A stretch of 50,279 nt of DNA, taken from contig CAZBEO010000015.1 in the NCBI GenBank assembly GCA_964490935.1, positions 1 to 50,279 on the forward strand, written 5' to 3'. The position numbers were made by a program, and so were the translations under genes. Of the stretch, positions 16,301 through 24,578 are shown one piece after another (position 1 is the first letter of the stretch; each line of letters begins with the position of its first letter). Origin of the DNA: JAQVYB01 sp964490935. GTDB taxonomy: Bacteria; Verrucomicrobiota; Kiritimatiellia; RZYC01. The notes beneath the pieces are model-generated. The model searched no databases and was not told the DNA's origin. It saw only the letters and a list, made by a program, of their open reading frames with translations.

Positions 16301-16666
16301 GAATGCGCGAATGCTGAATGGGGGGATGTTTGGGTGAACGGACGGCCCGTGCTGCGCGAGGCGGGTGCGGCACTTGATGTGGAGTGGGGCGACACGGTTC
16401 GCCTGGCGCTGGTGAACAGTGGGGTCACGGCTTGGGCGGCCGCACGGCCTGATCAGCAGGGTACGGTCTGGGTGCAGGTCCATATGCCCGGCGGGCGTGA
16501 ACGCCGGATGGCGTTGCCGATGGTGGTTCCGGGGAGCGAGGAATATGTGGAATGGACGGCTTCGGAAACGGGAGCTTGGACGTTCCGCGCCACCATTGCC
16601 GGCGTGGGCGATTTCGGTGAACTGTTGCGCATCGAGGTCGGGCGTCGAGGAATTCCGGGAAGATGA
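13319..16666 (+). CDS. Large lipoprotein with a glycoside-hydrolase-like barrel region, function unknown
   Basis: 1115 residues. The N-terminus is a lipoprotein signal (hydrophobic core about 12-24, then LSAC with Cys about 27). Residues about 40-130 resemble an alpha/beta domain (VHILCPDD, YIESGGNAVFWG). Residues about 180-300 and 330-550 are beta-rich. Residues about 560-850 look like a TIM-barrel: VYIMGVRY, DMEKLADLNINAVLVPC, LIHEAEKHGIRVALELEG, VFALFFSPE and a later LDFLSPSAEG. This recalls GH5/GH42-like clans, but no acid/base-nucleophile pair can be assigned by eye. The last 100 residues are a beta-sandwich (LPMVVPGSEEYVEWTASETGAW). It is probably an outer-membrane or periplasmic glycan-acting lipoprotein; that is inference. 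hisF begins 57 bases downstream. Confidence 0.7.
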   Translation: MERVKNYIRRWVPIAGLLLFSCALSACPGGSSSSQDRPPGMVHILCPDDAAVRLEWTVKVLRETFPAAVWHGLDEFSTAEHICLAEGHVLLIADVEHFPVHLWRPLERYIESGGNAVFWGSRPFAGRSGGVPAQWEAVSGKAAEIPGCSSIQLWSSRAAEGEEGGTLRIVRPAEVPWEAVEVTLADFRTQNLLVSPSFDAAGCNAETFCFYAYGDSNTTRLVVRVELDDGTIWQTTEELDRNWRLHVILRTRFQQVTPTGEEPTEPFAQRGAVKRLLIGLDNEVAPQRPGSHVYGLSDLRLLVDGSVFPVREPDIPMLSPSFNRVSTETSLIQSLQDDGQHELQRLERYESPVLLKNQLSVSGTRGLRAIPLFSGVDRVTGELNGWVATLFVESFAEDRYGVWGWVGLDANERNRRWIGDLLSACVSRVSRGVFITGIPVIPPVMSGNELLEVEVNWAAPLDAGGRLRVTGELLAGDGRRLRRVTSSMLSASDMAHPTHQTKINLGRMPALQTGVQDYIVRLALEDVSASDQIYDESIHPIKVGGTHPNVVLPWLKCSGSRFVSERQAVYIMGVRYAPTAHLMLPAEPAGRWLEAPWFDPEQVQLDMEKLADLNINAVLVPCSDLGQVEGLRYLIHEAEKHGIRVALELEGLSPIHGDMEQVGKLIQALNLEEEPVVFALFFSPETFLGTEEERSRLDPAWREWLTEQYGSLSRAERMLGKPAWSRDGLLCGPSNEELAGRGLHPVAVLVYRRFVDDYLSRRYGCLKRFIRSLGCRQLLSATACAVSDYARYPGDFSAGSLHLDFLSPSAEGCNGPDESFMELGFLTAYGRGGHGFIKPVVWMNFGPPMGGAPQRADLINQERIFDAVFEMVNRSSAAGTFATAYSSARGVEQSDRGIVSPLGEKRPVCMTFSRHMRRLRTSMIYPATWKGRVFSRSAGPEGLAGLLREWRGVYADELAENAGQELRPFGFGRNTTDMPLLVVGGLPHVDPAPLECANAEWGDVWVNGRPVLREAGAALDVEWGDTVRLALVNSGVTAWAAARPDQQGTVWVQVHMPGGRERRMALPMVVPGSEEYVEWTASETGAWTFRATIAGVGDFGELLRIEVGRRGIPGR

Positions 16667-16723
16667 TTGATTCTTTTTTCGAGTGCGTGCTATAGCTTTC
16701 CACTGAAGAAGGATGCGCAACAT

Positions 16724-17485
16724 ATGCTGGCAAAAAGAATAATACCGTGTCTGGATGTGGCGGAGGGCCGGGTGGTCAAGGGCATCCATTTTGTCTCGCT
16801 TCGTGACGCCGGAGACCCGGTGGATACGGCGCGTGTCTACAGTGAGCAGGGTGCCGACGAGATTACTTTTCTGGATATCACGGCATCGCATGAAGAGCGC
16901 GATACGATGGCCGATGTCGTACATCGGGTGGCCCGGCAGGTTTTTGTTCCGCTGACGGTCGGTGGCGGCATCCGTTCGCCGGCGGATATCCGACGCATGT
17001 TGAATGCCGGTGCCGATAAAGTTTCGCTCAATACGGCGGCCATTCAGCGTCCGGAACTGATCAACGAAAGCGCCAATCAATTCGGAAGTCAATGCATCGT
17101 CTTGGCGGTGGACGCCAAGCGGTGCGCGCATGGGAGCGGGTGGCAGGTGTATACGCACGGGGGGCGTCAGCCAGTTGAGCTGGATGCGGTGGACTGGGTG
17201 GTCGAGGGAGTCCGACGCGGGGCCGGTGAAATTCTGCTGACCAGTATGGACTGTGACGGAACACAGAATGGATATGATCTGGAACTGACTAGGATGGTGG
17301 CGGATGCGGTGGGCGTCCCCGTCATTGCCTCCGGCGGTGCCGGAACGCTGGAGCATTTGCGTGAAGGACTGGATGAAGGACATGCGGCGGCGGTGCTGGC
17401 GGCGTCCATTTTTCATTTCGGCACCTTCACCATTCACGAAACAAAGAATTATTTGCGGGAGCATGGTGTGCCGGTACGTAGCTGA
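16724..17485 (+). CDS. hisF: Imidazole glycerol phosphate synthase subunit HisF
   Basis: 253 residues, the usual length. HisF is the cyclase barrel that works with the glutaminase HisH to make imidazole glycerol phosphate and AICAR in histidine synthesis. It starts MLAKRIIPCLDV with the catalytic Asp near residue 11, then VVKGIHF, GADEITFLDITAS, VPLTVGGGIRS, GADKVSLNTAAI, IVLAVDAKR (second catalytic Asp), GAGEILLTSMDCDGT and VIASGGAGT. An upstream in-frame start at 16667 would add 19 unrelated residues; ATG 16724 matches the family start and has AAGGA upstream. hisH is not adjacent; hisI follows by 31 bases. Confidence 0.97.
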   Translation: MLAKRIIPCLDVAEGRVVKGIHFVSLRDAGDPVDTARVYSEQGADEITFLDITASHEERDTMADVVHRVARQVFVPLTVGGGIRSPADIRRMLNAGADKVSLNTAAIQRPELINESANQFGSQCIVLAVDAKRCAHGSGWQVYTHGGRQPVELDAVDWVVEGVRRGAGEILLTSMDCDGTQNGYDLELTRMVADAVGVPVIASGGAGTLEHLREGLDEGHAAAVLAASIFHFGTFTIHETKNYLREHGVPVRS

Positions 17486-17516
17486 GCGCCACCTTGCCCT
17501 GAAAGGAGCACGGAGC

Positions 17517-17927
17517 ATGAAGGCATTGGAAGAGGGAACTGAACTTCAGTTGGATTTCGCCAAGCTGGAAAAAGCGGTTGGCGGATGTCCGGGTGTTATT
17601 CCGGTGGCCGTGCAGCATGCCGAGACTCGTGAGATTATTTTGATCGCCTATGTCAATGAAAAGGCTCTGCGTTGCGCCGTGAAAACGCAGACGGCCGTGT
17701 TTTGGAGTACGTCGCGCAACGAATTGTGGGAAAAGGGAAAGACCTCGGGCGAGACGTTTGACCTGCTGGAAGTGCGAGTGAATTGCGAACAGAATTCGCT
17801 GGTGTATATTGTCCGTCCCAGGCGGGGTGGAATATGTCACACAAAGAACAAGCAGGATGAACCGAGAAACTGCTATTATCGAAAACTGAATTTTAGCGAC
17901 TGGTCGCTTGAAAATCTGGACCCATAA
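17517..17927 (+). CDS. hisI: Phosphoribosyl-AMP cyclohydrolase
   Basis: 136 residues. It opens the adenine ring of phosphoribosyl-AMP, the third step of histidine synthesis. Motifs: LIAYVNEKAL, AVFWSTSRNELWEKGKTSGE, then the metal-binding VNCEQNSLVYIV and the GGICHT cysteine. It is a stand-alone cyclohydrolase without the HisE pyrophosphohydrolase domain. Its ribosome site (AAAGGAG, about 17502) fixes the start at ATG 17517. The gene ends four bases before the TPR protein, suggesting one transcript hisF-hisI-TPR-gnd. Confidence 0.95.
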   Translation: MKALEEGTELQLDFAKLEKAVGGCPGVIPVAVQHAETREIILIAYVNEKALRCAVKTQTAVFWSTSRNELWEKGKTSGETFDLLEVRVNCEQNSLVYIVRPRRGGICHTKNKQDEPRNCYYRKLNFSDWSLENLDP

Positions 17928-17930
17928 ATC

Positions 17931-19028
17931 ATGGAAGAGAAAAACATCTATCAGCAGGCACCCTCGGAACCGGAGGGCCGTGAACCCGGATACAGCGTGG
18001 ACCTGACTATGGCGGAAGCCCGACGACGTACCATCCGCTCCATTGTTCTGTTCGTGTTGGGCGGCGCACTCATTCTGGGTGCGGTGATTATGCTGATCCT
18101 TCCGGGAAAAAAGGAGCGGGATTTATCCGATGCTTCGGGTGATGGGGTGGCAACAAAAATAGGCGCGGAGTCGGTGCAGGAAAAGGAGCGGATGGGCCTG
18201 CTTTCGCCGGAACTCGAGGCGATGGCCCGCTCCGCCATGGAGGAGGGAGAGCAGGCCATTGTGCGTGGCACGGTGAATCCGCAACAGGTGGCCGACGCGC
18301 TCGGCGCGCTGCGCCTTGCCCGGCAATACGCTGCGAATAAGGACTGGACACAGGCGGAAGAACACGCGCGGGACGCGCTGCGTATTTATCCTTCGATGAA
18401 TGCCGCGCTGCGCCTACTTGGATTTATTCATTTGCAGCGGGGACAGTTCGATCAGGCCATTGTTGTGCTGGAGCAGGCACAGTTTGGCGATCCGTTTAAC
18501 GCGGAAACGTTCAACAATCTCGCAACGGCGTATATGCAGCGTCGTGACATGGAGAAGGCGGAGGAATTGCTTCTGGCTTCACTGCAGATTCAACCCGACT
18601 ATACGCTGAGCTATCTCAACCTGGGTCTTCTATATCTGGCCAAGGGCGAATATCAATTGGCGTTGAATCAGTTTGAGCAAGTCCTTCCACAGGTGGCGCA
18701 CGATGACAACGTACGTAACAATATGGGGGTTTCGTTGCTTCGTTTGGGACGCTATGCGGAGGCGCGTGATCATTTTCAGCTCATCATCAATCGAAATCCG
18801 GAGATGGCGGCGGCCTATTTCAACATTGCCATTACCTATGTGCTGGAGGGGGATGAGAAGAAGTCCATGGAATGGATTGAGGATGGCGGGCAGCATTGTT
18901 CACCGAGCATGTTGAGGAAATTTCTGGAAGATACCGATTTTGACCCGATACGGCAGAATGAACGGTTTCAATCTGTGTTGCGTCAGTTGACGCCCCGGGT
19001 GCCGGCAGGCCCCGGGTCGGCGAGATAA
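17931..19028 (+). CDS. Single-pass membrane TPR protein
   Basis: 365 residues. A cytoplasmic N-terminus of about 35 residues, one transmembrane helix (about 36-56, SIVLFVLGGALILGAVIMLI), a short linker, then about five or six TPR units from residue 125 to 320 (for example DWTQAEEHARDALRIYPSM, AETFNNLATAYMQRRDMEKA, SYLNLGLLYLAKGEYQLA, DNVRNNMGVSLLRLGRYAEA). TPRs mediate protein binding; the partner is unknown. By topology the repeats should lie in the periplasm. ATG 17931 follows the hisI stop by three bases, so it is probably translationally coupled, though nothing suggests a histidine role. Confidence 0.85.
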   Translation: MEEKNIYQQAPSEPEGREPGYSVDLTMAEARRRTIRSIVLFVLGGALILGAVIMLILPGKKERDLSDASGDGVATKIGAESVQEKERMGLLSPELEAMARSAMEEGEQAIVRGTVNPQQVADALGALRLARQYAANKDWTQAEEHARDALRIYPSMNAALRLLGFIHLQRGQFDQAIVVLEQAQFGDPFNAETFNNLATAYMQRRDMEKAEELLLASLQIQPDYTLSYLNLGLLYLAKGEYQLALNQFEQVLPQVAHDDNVRNNMGVSLLRLGRYAEARDHFQLIINRNPEMAAAYFNIAITYVLEGDEKKSMEWIEDGGQHCSPSMLRKFLEDTDFDPIRQNERFQSVLRQLTPRVPAGPGSAR

Positions 19029-19070
19029 GCATCCGGGCGTATTGTGCGTTGGACGGAAAGAGAGGGCTTC

Positions 19071-20525
19071 ATGAGTGGGCGAGCGGATATCGGGGTGGTT
19101 GGGTTAGCCGTCATGGGGGAGAATCTCATTTTAAACATCGAGAGCCGGGGGTACGCTGTTGCGTGTTACAATCGGACAACCGAACGGGTGGAAGACTTTC
19201 TAAAGGGGCGGGCATCTGGGAGGAAAATTCAGGGATGTTTCTCGCTGGCGGAATTGATGGGAGCCCTGACGTCGCCTCGGAAAATCATGTTGATGGTACG
19301 CGCCGGAGCGGCGGTGGATGCGCTGATCGAACAACTGCTTCCTCTGCTGACGCCGGGTGACATCCTGATTGACGGAGGAAATTCTTTTCACCGGGATACG
19401 ACGCGGCGGATGAAGGCACTTGAGCAGGCGGGTGTGCTCTACGTGGGATTGGGGGTGTCTGGAGGCGAGGAGGGCGCGCTGAAGGGGCCATCGCTTATGC
19501 CAGGCGGGCGGGCGGAAGCCTGGCCCCTGCTGAAGGATATTCTTCAAGCCGTGTCCGCCAAAACAGAGGCTGGGGAGCCCTGTTGCGACTGGATGGGGCC
19601 GGAGGGTGCTGGCCATTTTGTGAAAATGGTCCACAACGGTATCGAATATGGGGACATGCAATTGATCGCGGAGGCCTATGACGTGATGCATACGGGCTTT
19701 TCGCTCACCAATGAAGTTATGAGCCGCACGTTTCGCGACTGGAATCGCGGTGTGTTGAATTCCTATCTTGTCGAGATTACCGCCGACATTCTGGCCTATC
19801 GCGATGAGCAGGGCGAACCGGTTATTAACTATATTCTGGATGCCGCAGGACAAAAGGGAACCGGTCGCTGGACGGTTGCCGAAGCGCTGGAGCTGGGTCA
19901 GCCGCTCTCGCTGATCACGGAGGCGGTGTTTGCACGGACTCTTTCCGCCATGAAAGAAGAACGCGTGTTTGCTTCGCAGAGACTTCGCGGAGTGACCTCT
20001 CTGTTTCGCGGTGAGATCGCTCGCGCCGTGGATGGATTACGCGACGCGCTCTATGCCTCCAAAATTGTTTCCTATACCCAGGGGTTTCAGCTCCTGCTGG
20101 CCGCCTCGAAAGAATACCAATGGGATTTGAATGCGGGACGTATCGCGCAGGTTTGGCGCGAGGGTTGCGTGATTCGATCTGTCTTTCTGGATCGTATTTA
20201 CGAGGCTTTTGAAAAGCAGCCTGACTTGCAGAATCTGATGATGAGTCCTTTTTTTGAGGCGGCACTGGAATCGGCTCAGGCGGGCTGGCGCAGCACGGTG
20301 GCGGAAGCCGTTCGAATGGGTATTCCCGTGCCGGCCATGTCGGCGGCACTGGCCTATTTTGATGGCTGCCGGGCCGCCCGTCTCCCGGCCAATCTGCTGC
20401 AGGCGCAACGTGATTATTTCGGCGCACATCGGTATGAGCGGACGGACCGTCCACGCGGTGAGTTCTTCCATACGAATTGGACCGGGGCGGGTGGTTCCAC
20501 GCTCTCTGGCAGGTACGGCGTGTAA
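19071..20525 (+). CDS. gnd: 6-phosphogluconate dehydrogenase (decarboxylating)
   Basis: 484 residues, typical for the long dimeric form. It converts 6-phosphogluconate to ribulose-5-phosphate with CO2 release and NADPH formation in the pentose phosphate pathway. Visible: the N-terminal Rossmann motif (IGVVGLAVMGENL), GDILIDGGNSFHRDT, GVSGGEEGALKGPSLMPGG, HFVKMVHNGIEYGDMQ (catalytic Lys) and KGTGRWTVAEALELG. The C-terminal tail has FHTNWTG, the substrate-contacting part from the second subunit. ATG 19071 with AGAGGG upstream starts the family sequence. It is the last gene of the hisF-hisI-TPR-gnd run. Confidence 0.96.
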   Translation: MSGRADIGVVGLAVMGENLILNIESRGYAVACYNRTTERVEDFLKGRASGRKIQGCFSLAELMGALTSPRKIMLMVRAGAAVDALIEQLLPLLTPGDILIDGGNSFHRDTTRRMKALEQAGVLYVGLGVSGGEEGALKGPSLMPGGRAEAWPLLKDILQAVSAKTEAGEPCCDWMGPEGAGHFVKMVHNGIEYGDMQLIAEAYDVMHTGFSLTNEVMSRTFRDWNRGVLNSYLVEITADILAYRDEQGEPVINYILDAAGQKGTGRWTVAEALELGQPLSLITEAVFARTLSAMKEERVFASQRLRGVTSLFRGEIARAVDGLRDALYASKIVSYTQGFQLLLAASKEYQWDLNAGRIAQVWREGCVIRSVFLDRIYEAFEKQPDLQNLMMSPFFEAALESAQAGWRSTVAEAVRMGIPVPAMSAALAYFDGCRAARLPANLLQAQRDYFGAHRYERTDRPRGEFFHTNWTGAGGSTLSGRYGV

Positions 20526-20613
20526 GGCGTCCGCGCATCCTGTGTCTTCATCCCTTGACTTATCCGGTTGACGCGGAACGGGGTTATCTGTTAAGGAGTG
20601 GCCCGTTTTTTGC

Positions 20614-20704
20614 GGAGAGATGGCTGAGCGGCTTAAAGCGCACGATTGGAGTTCGTGTGGGCGTGATGAGCGTCCCGAGGGTTCAAATCCCTCTCTCTCC
20701 GCCA
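20614..20704 (+). tRNA. tRNA-Ser (GGA anticodon)
   Basis: A 91-nt class II tRNA. The acceptor stem GGAGAGA pairs with TCTCTCC, followed by discriminator G and an encoded CCA (20702-20704). The anticodon stem CACGA/TCGTG encloses TTGGAGT, giving anticodon GGA (reads UCC and UCU). A long variable arm and the T arm GAGGG-TTCAAAT-CCCTC are intact. Confidence 0.96.
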
Positions 20705-20799
20705 TTTATTTTATCCATGGATGGCTGGTGCCCCCCGTAGGTTCATGCGCGATATTTACCTGTTGAACTTCTTTTTTCATTAGTGGGGCCGGATGCGTT

Positions 20800-21522
20800 A
20801 TGAGATTTGTACTGTACAATATACGTTACGGAACTGGCGATAAAGCCTGTCGCATGCCCTGGAGCAGGATGTTGCGGCATACGCATCGCAACCTGAATGA
20901 GATGATTACCTTTCTGCGGTCGCTTGACCCGGATATTGTCGGGTTGGTGGAGGTGGATTCTGGATCGTATCGCTCGGGCCGCATGAATCAGGCGCAGCAA
21001 ATGGCCGAGGCGCTGGGCCACTATCATTCGTACCGATCCAAATATGCGGAACATGCCTGGTATGGTCATGTGCCGTTGCTGGCTAAACAGGGGAACGCCT
21101 TTCTCGCCAGAAACACCATTCAGAATGAGCGGTTTCACTATTTTACGCGGGGGATGAAAAGGTTGGTCATTGAATTGGAGTTGGATGACGTGGTGGTTTA
21201 TCTCGTGCATCTGGCCCTGACCTTTCGCACGCGCCATCATCAGTTGAGCGATTTATACGCCCTGCTGCGGAAGGCAAAAAAGCCACATATTGTCGCGGGC
21301 GACTTCAATGCCATGTGGGGGAAGGACGAGCTGCGGCTCTTCTGTGCGGCCACGCACCTGATTAACGCCGATCCCAACAACATACCGACTTTTCCAAGCT
21401 GGGCGCCCAAGCGTCAACTGGATTTTGTTCTGCACAGTCCCGGGGTCGAGGTTAACCGTTTCTGGGTGCCGCAGGTCACCTACTCGGACCACCTGCCGCT
21501 TGTCCTTGACTTCAGCTTGTAG
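20800..21522 (+). CDS. Endonuclease/exonuclease/phosphatase-fold protein
   Basis: 240 residues. All core motifs of the EEP (exonuclease III/sphingomyelinase) superfamily are present in order: LYNIRYG (Asn), DIVGLVEVD (metal-binding Glu), VVYLVHLAL (His), IVAGDFNAMWG (Asp and Asn), RQLDFVLHS (Asp) and TYSDHLPLVLDF (catalytic Asp-His pair). The site therefore looks functional for a Mg-dependent phosphodiesterase or phosphatase. No signal peptide is evident, so it is probably cytoplasmic. The substrate cannot be predicted; DNA, lipid and inositol phosphates are all known in the family. It stands alone between tRNA-Ser and the BamE-like lipoprotein. Confidence 0.88.
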   Translation: MRFVLYNIRYGTGDKACRMPWSRMLRHTHRNLNEMITFLRSLDPDIVGLVEVDSGSYRSGRMNQAQQMAEALGHYHSYRSKYAEHAWYGHVPLLAKQGNAFLARNTIQNERFHYFTRGMKRLVIELELDDVVVYLVHLALTFRTRHHQLSDLYALLRKAKKPHIVAGDFNAMWGKDELRLFCAATHLINADPNNIPTFPSWAPKRQLDFVLHSPGVEVNRFWVPQVTYSDHLPLVLDFSL

Positions 21523-21637
21523 AGGGTTTGCAGTTTTAACCGTTTTAAAGCAATTTAACCTTGTACGGTGGTGCATATTATGAATAATTCCTCCCTGTTA
21601 GTAAAACGTGGCCGTAGGTTACGAAAGGAGTGCTGCT

Positions 21638-21952
21638 GTGAAGATAGTGCGACTGATGGCGATGCTGCTGGGCGTGGTGTGGTTGACGGGATGTTCGACG
21701 CCGGCTCAAAAAATCAAAAATATCGAGCTGGGTATGGCACCCGGCGAAGTGCTGGAACAGATGGGTGAACCGTATACCATCCGTGCGGCCAATGTGTATG
21801 AAGATGGTAAGGTGACTGAAATATGGGAATACGTTGCGCCCTTGTTTACCTTCAATCCCCGCACGTTTCTGGTCATCTTTCAAGATGGTAAGCTCACGCA
21901 GTGGGGCGTAGAGTCCGATTTGATGGGCAGTGCCGGTGGTTTCAAGCGGTAG
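21638..21952 (+). CDS. BamE/SmpA-like small lipoprotein
   Basis: 104 residues from GTG 21638, chosen because AAAGGAG (21624-21630) is spaced by seven bases. The signal ends in WLTGC (Cys about residue 19). The mature part begins IKNIELGMAPGEVLEQMGEP, a pattern shared with BamE/OmlA-type domains (GMSxxEVxxxLGxP), followed by beta strands (TEIWEYVAP, TFLVIFQDGKLTQWG). BamE itself is a Bam-complex subunit, but many unrelated small lipoproteins share this fold. It lies 126 bases upstream of the outer-membrane barrel and could help its assembly; that is inference. Confidence 0.75.
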   Translation: MKIVRLMAMLLGVVWLTGCSTPAQKIKNIELGMAPGEVLEQMGEPYTIRAANVYEDGKVTEIWEYVAPLFTFNPRTFLVIFQDGKLTQWGVESDLMGSAGGFKR

Positions 21953-22078
21953 GCTGAGTGCAAGCGATGATGGCCTTCAAGTTGCTAGCAGCATGACTTT
22001 GAAGAGCCGAGCGGCCTTTGGTGTCGTGGTAAGCGGTTGGGAGAAGTAACTATTTTGCGCATCAGACCACATCAAGCG

Positions 22079-23383
22079 ATGAGTCGTAAGGCGGTTTCGG
22101 CCTGGAGGGTTTCGGCGTGCGTTCTTTTTGTCGCAGGAACCGCCTCTGGGCAAGTGCTTCGTCTGGGGCCAATGGATATAGAAATGGCCCTGGGGCTGAA
22201 GGGCGTCTATACCACCAATGTGGAAGGGGACCGCCCTTCGGAAGCCACCGATTCGCGCGAAGACTACTATTTCGTCACCTCCCTTGATTTGCAGGGTAAA
22301 ACAAGCATATCACCCTCCACCAAAATCAATTTGGAAACAGGCGTGGCCTACGAAAAGCATTTCAAGCGCCCCGATCTGGATAATTCCAAGGACCCCTTTG
22401 GGAAATTCAAACTTGATGCGGAAACGGAATATCGCCACTCCATCTTCAGCGGTGATGTGGATATTTCTAGAAATTCAGAAGCCAAAGATGGCCAATTCAT
22501 CCCAGGCGACAAGAAGAAGCGTGCCCCGTACAATGAATACATCTATGGGGTCGGTTGGGCTTGGGCCTTTAGAAATCTTCGTGCGGGCGCAAGTTACTCT
22601 TTTGATCGCACCCGCTACGACGACGAAGAATTTCAAGAGGGTGGCGACAAGGATGAGACCACGATTGACTTTGAGTTTTCCTGGAAGTTCACCCGCCGTC
22701 TAGCTCTGGAATACAGCTATGAGCGCAAACTGGATGATTACGTCTATCCGCAGGGCCAAGGTGCCGATGATGACGACTGGGAGGTTAAATCGCTGATCGA
22801 TCTGCGGTATGATGTCTTTGAAAAACCTTCTCTGAGTGTCTATGTCGGGTTTACGAAGGACAGCGAAGAGTCCAATACGACCGAGTGGTATCCCACGGTC
22901 GGGATCGATTTCAAGGCCCTGCTTATTGACACAGAACGCTGGACGTTTGATGTCAGTGCGGAATGGAAATATGTGAAAGATATACCCAATGATAGCAAGC
23001 TGACCTTTTCCGCTGATCTGAAAAATCAGCTTTCCAGGACGGCCGAGCAGTCTCTATCCGCCAGGCAGGAACCGGTCGACACCTTTGGGTCGAACAAAGA
23101 TACCGACACCACCAGCATCGCCTATCGTTTCAAGAAAACCGATCTCTTCATCTATAACCTGACCTTTACCGCGGGTGTGAAATGGGAGGAAGACCGCCCC
23201 ACGGATGAAGATGGGGAAAAGGAGCGCACCTGGACGTATGATGCCGGGCTGAATCATACACGGGCCATCACCAGAAAATTGCGGCGCGAGATACGCTATC
23301 TTTACAAATGCGAGGATTCGGATTTGGAAACCGAACTGTTGGATGAACACCGGGTGGAATTGGACTTTATATATACCTTTTAG
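22079..23383 (+). CDS. Outer-membrane beta-barrel protein of an exopolysaccharide locus
   Basis: About 434 residues with a signal peptide likely cut after TASG. The mature protein alternates short hydrophobic/aromatic strands with acidic loops (LALEYSYERKLDDYVY, PSLSVYVGFTKDSEESN, LFIYNLTFTAGVKWEEDRP) and ends in Phe (ELDFIYTF), the usual BAM recognition ending. It sits 14 bases before the Wza-like gene, where EPS loci often carry such a barrel. It may be the outer-membrane conduit, which would fit the Wza-like neighbour lacking a lipid anchor. The start is uncertain: TTG 22055 or 22037 would extend it in frame and lies nearer the GGGAG at about 22040. Confidence 0.75.
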   Translation: MSRKAVSAWRVSACVLFVAGTASGQVLRLGPMDIEMALGLKGVYTTNVEGDRPSEATDSREDYYFVTSLDLQGKTSISPSTKINLETGVAYEKHFKRPDLDNSKDPFGKFKLDAETEYRHSIFSGDVDISRNSEAKDGQFIPGDKKKRAPYNEYIYGVGWAWAFRNLRAGASYSFDRTRYDDEEFQEGGDKDETTIDFEFSWKFTRRLALEYSYERKLDDYVYPQGQGADDDDWEVKSLIDLRYDVFEKPSLSVYVGFTKDSEESNTTEWYPTVGIDFKALLIDTERWTFDVSAEWKYVKDIPNDSKLTFSADLKNQLSRTAEQSLSARQEPVDTFGSNKDTDTTSIAYRFKKTDLFIYNLTFTAGVKWEEDRPTDEDGEKERTWTYDAGLNHTRAITRKLRREIRYLYKCEDSDLETELLDEHRVELDFIYTF

Positions 23384-23397
23384 GCAGTGAACGTTTT

Positions 23398-24576
23398 ATG
23401 AAAGTATGTCATTACAGAATGGCCGGGGGCCTCCTCGGTGTTCTTTTTTTTATGTTGGTCTCCATGGCTCCTGCGCAGCGCCTTGCGGTGCCATCTGTTG
23501 CTGTGCGCAGAATTATGGCCGGGGACCGCCTGCGTATCTCCGTGGCGGAGCAGACCGAACTCGATCGGGTTTATGCGGTGGCCGGCGATGGCACGATTGA
23601 CTTCCCGATGATCGGGCGCGTTCGCATTGAAAACCTGAGTACCGAAGCCGCTGCCGAACAGATTGAAACGGCACTGGAAAAAAAGTTTTTCAAAAACGCC
23701 ACTGTGGAAGTGAGTGTGGCGGAGTTTGTGGAGGGCGCTATTTTAGTCATGGGGGCGGTGCGCAGTCCCGGGTCCATCCCATTCAAGGGCGGAGAGATTC
23801 TGACGTTGGTGGAGGCCATCACCATGAGCGGCGGGTTCCAGCCGGAAGCCGATGGTGCCGCCGTACGCATCCTGCGATGGAAACAGGGCGGAGGTATGGA
23901 GCGCCAAGTGCTTACCGTGGATGTACTCGCCATGTTCGACGAGCTGGATTTCAAAAATGATCAATTTTTGCGCCCACGTGATATTGTCTTGGTGCCGACG
24001 CTGGGCGGGAGTGGTCAGGGGAAACGCGAGTTCCTGGCGCTGGGCGAATTTGCGCGTCCGGGCTTTCATCCTTTTTCGGACGGGATGGATATCATTCGGG
24101 CCGTGACGCGTGCTGGTGGCGTGAACAGCTCCGCTCAGATGGATGCCGTGCGCCTGCTTCGAAGCGATGGCACTGGGAATTACAACCCCATTGCCATTGA
24201 TCTGACTCGTCTTTTCGGTTCCGCCGATATGAGCATGAATCTACCCATTCAACCTGGCGACATCCTTTTTGTTCCCTCCACTGAACAGGCTACGGGCGGA
24301 CAGGTCTTTTTGCTGGGTGCCGTGGTCAATCGGGGTGCCATTCAACTGCCGCTGAATCGCGAGGTTACCCTGGCCCGAACGATGCTCGGGGCCGGTGGGT
24401 TTACAGAATATGCCAACGAGGGAAAGGTCCGGATTCTGCGTACCGCGCCGGATGGGTCCAAACAAACTCTGGTGGTGGATGTCGGGAAAATATTGCGCAC
24501 GGGCCTGTTTGAGGAAGATGTTCCGCTCCAAAATGGGGACGTCATTATCGTGCCGGAACGGATTCTGGGTTTTTAA
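23398..24576 (+). CDS. Polysaccharide export protein (Wza-like, three SLBB domains)
   Basis: 392 residues. A signal sequence (about 8-26, no lipobox Cys) is followed by a Poly_export domain (MAGDRLRISVAEQTELDRVYAV, GTIDFPMIGRV, about 40-115). Three SLBB units follow: VMGAVRSPGSIPFKGG, LGEFARPGFHPFSDG and LGAVVNRGAIQLPLNR, each with a G(A/G)GF or AGGV helix start. Wza-type proteins form the periplasmic/outer-membrane channel for capsule or EPS. Without the lipid anchor and the C-terminal amphipathic helix of Wza, it may need the neighbouring beta-barrel to cross the outer membrane. The last stop overlaps the spacing to the Wzc-like gene by only two bases. Confidence 0.9.
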   Translation: MKVCHYRMAGGLLGVLFFMLVSMAPAQRLAVPSVAVRRIMAGDRLRISVAEQTELDRVYAVAGDGTIDFPMIGRVRIENLSTEAAAEQIETALEKKFFKNATVEVSVAEFVEGAILVMGAVRSPGSIPFKGGEILTLVEAITMSGGFQPEADGAAVRILRWKQGGGMERQVLTVDVLAMFDELDFKNDQFLRPRDIVLVPTLGGSGQGKREFLALGEFARPGFHPFSDGMDIIRAVTRAGGVNSSAQMDAVRLLRSDGTGNYNPIAIDLTRLFGSADMSMNLPIQPGDILFVPSTEQATGGQVFLLGAVVNRGAIQLPLNREVTLARTMLGAGGFTEYANEGKVRILRTAPDGSKQTLVVDVGKILRTGLFEEDVPLQNGDVIIVPERILGF

Positions 24577-24578
24577 CC

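Noticed and set aside
16055..17518. Long minus-strand frame across the end of the large lipoprotein gene and hisF.
   Set aside because: Antisense to hisF, no recognisable motif, no ribosome site.
20555..20573. Two TTGAC-type -35 boxes upstream of tRNA-Ser.
   Set aside because: No acceptable -10 at 16-18 bases from either.
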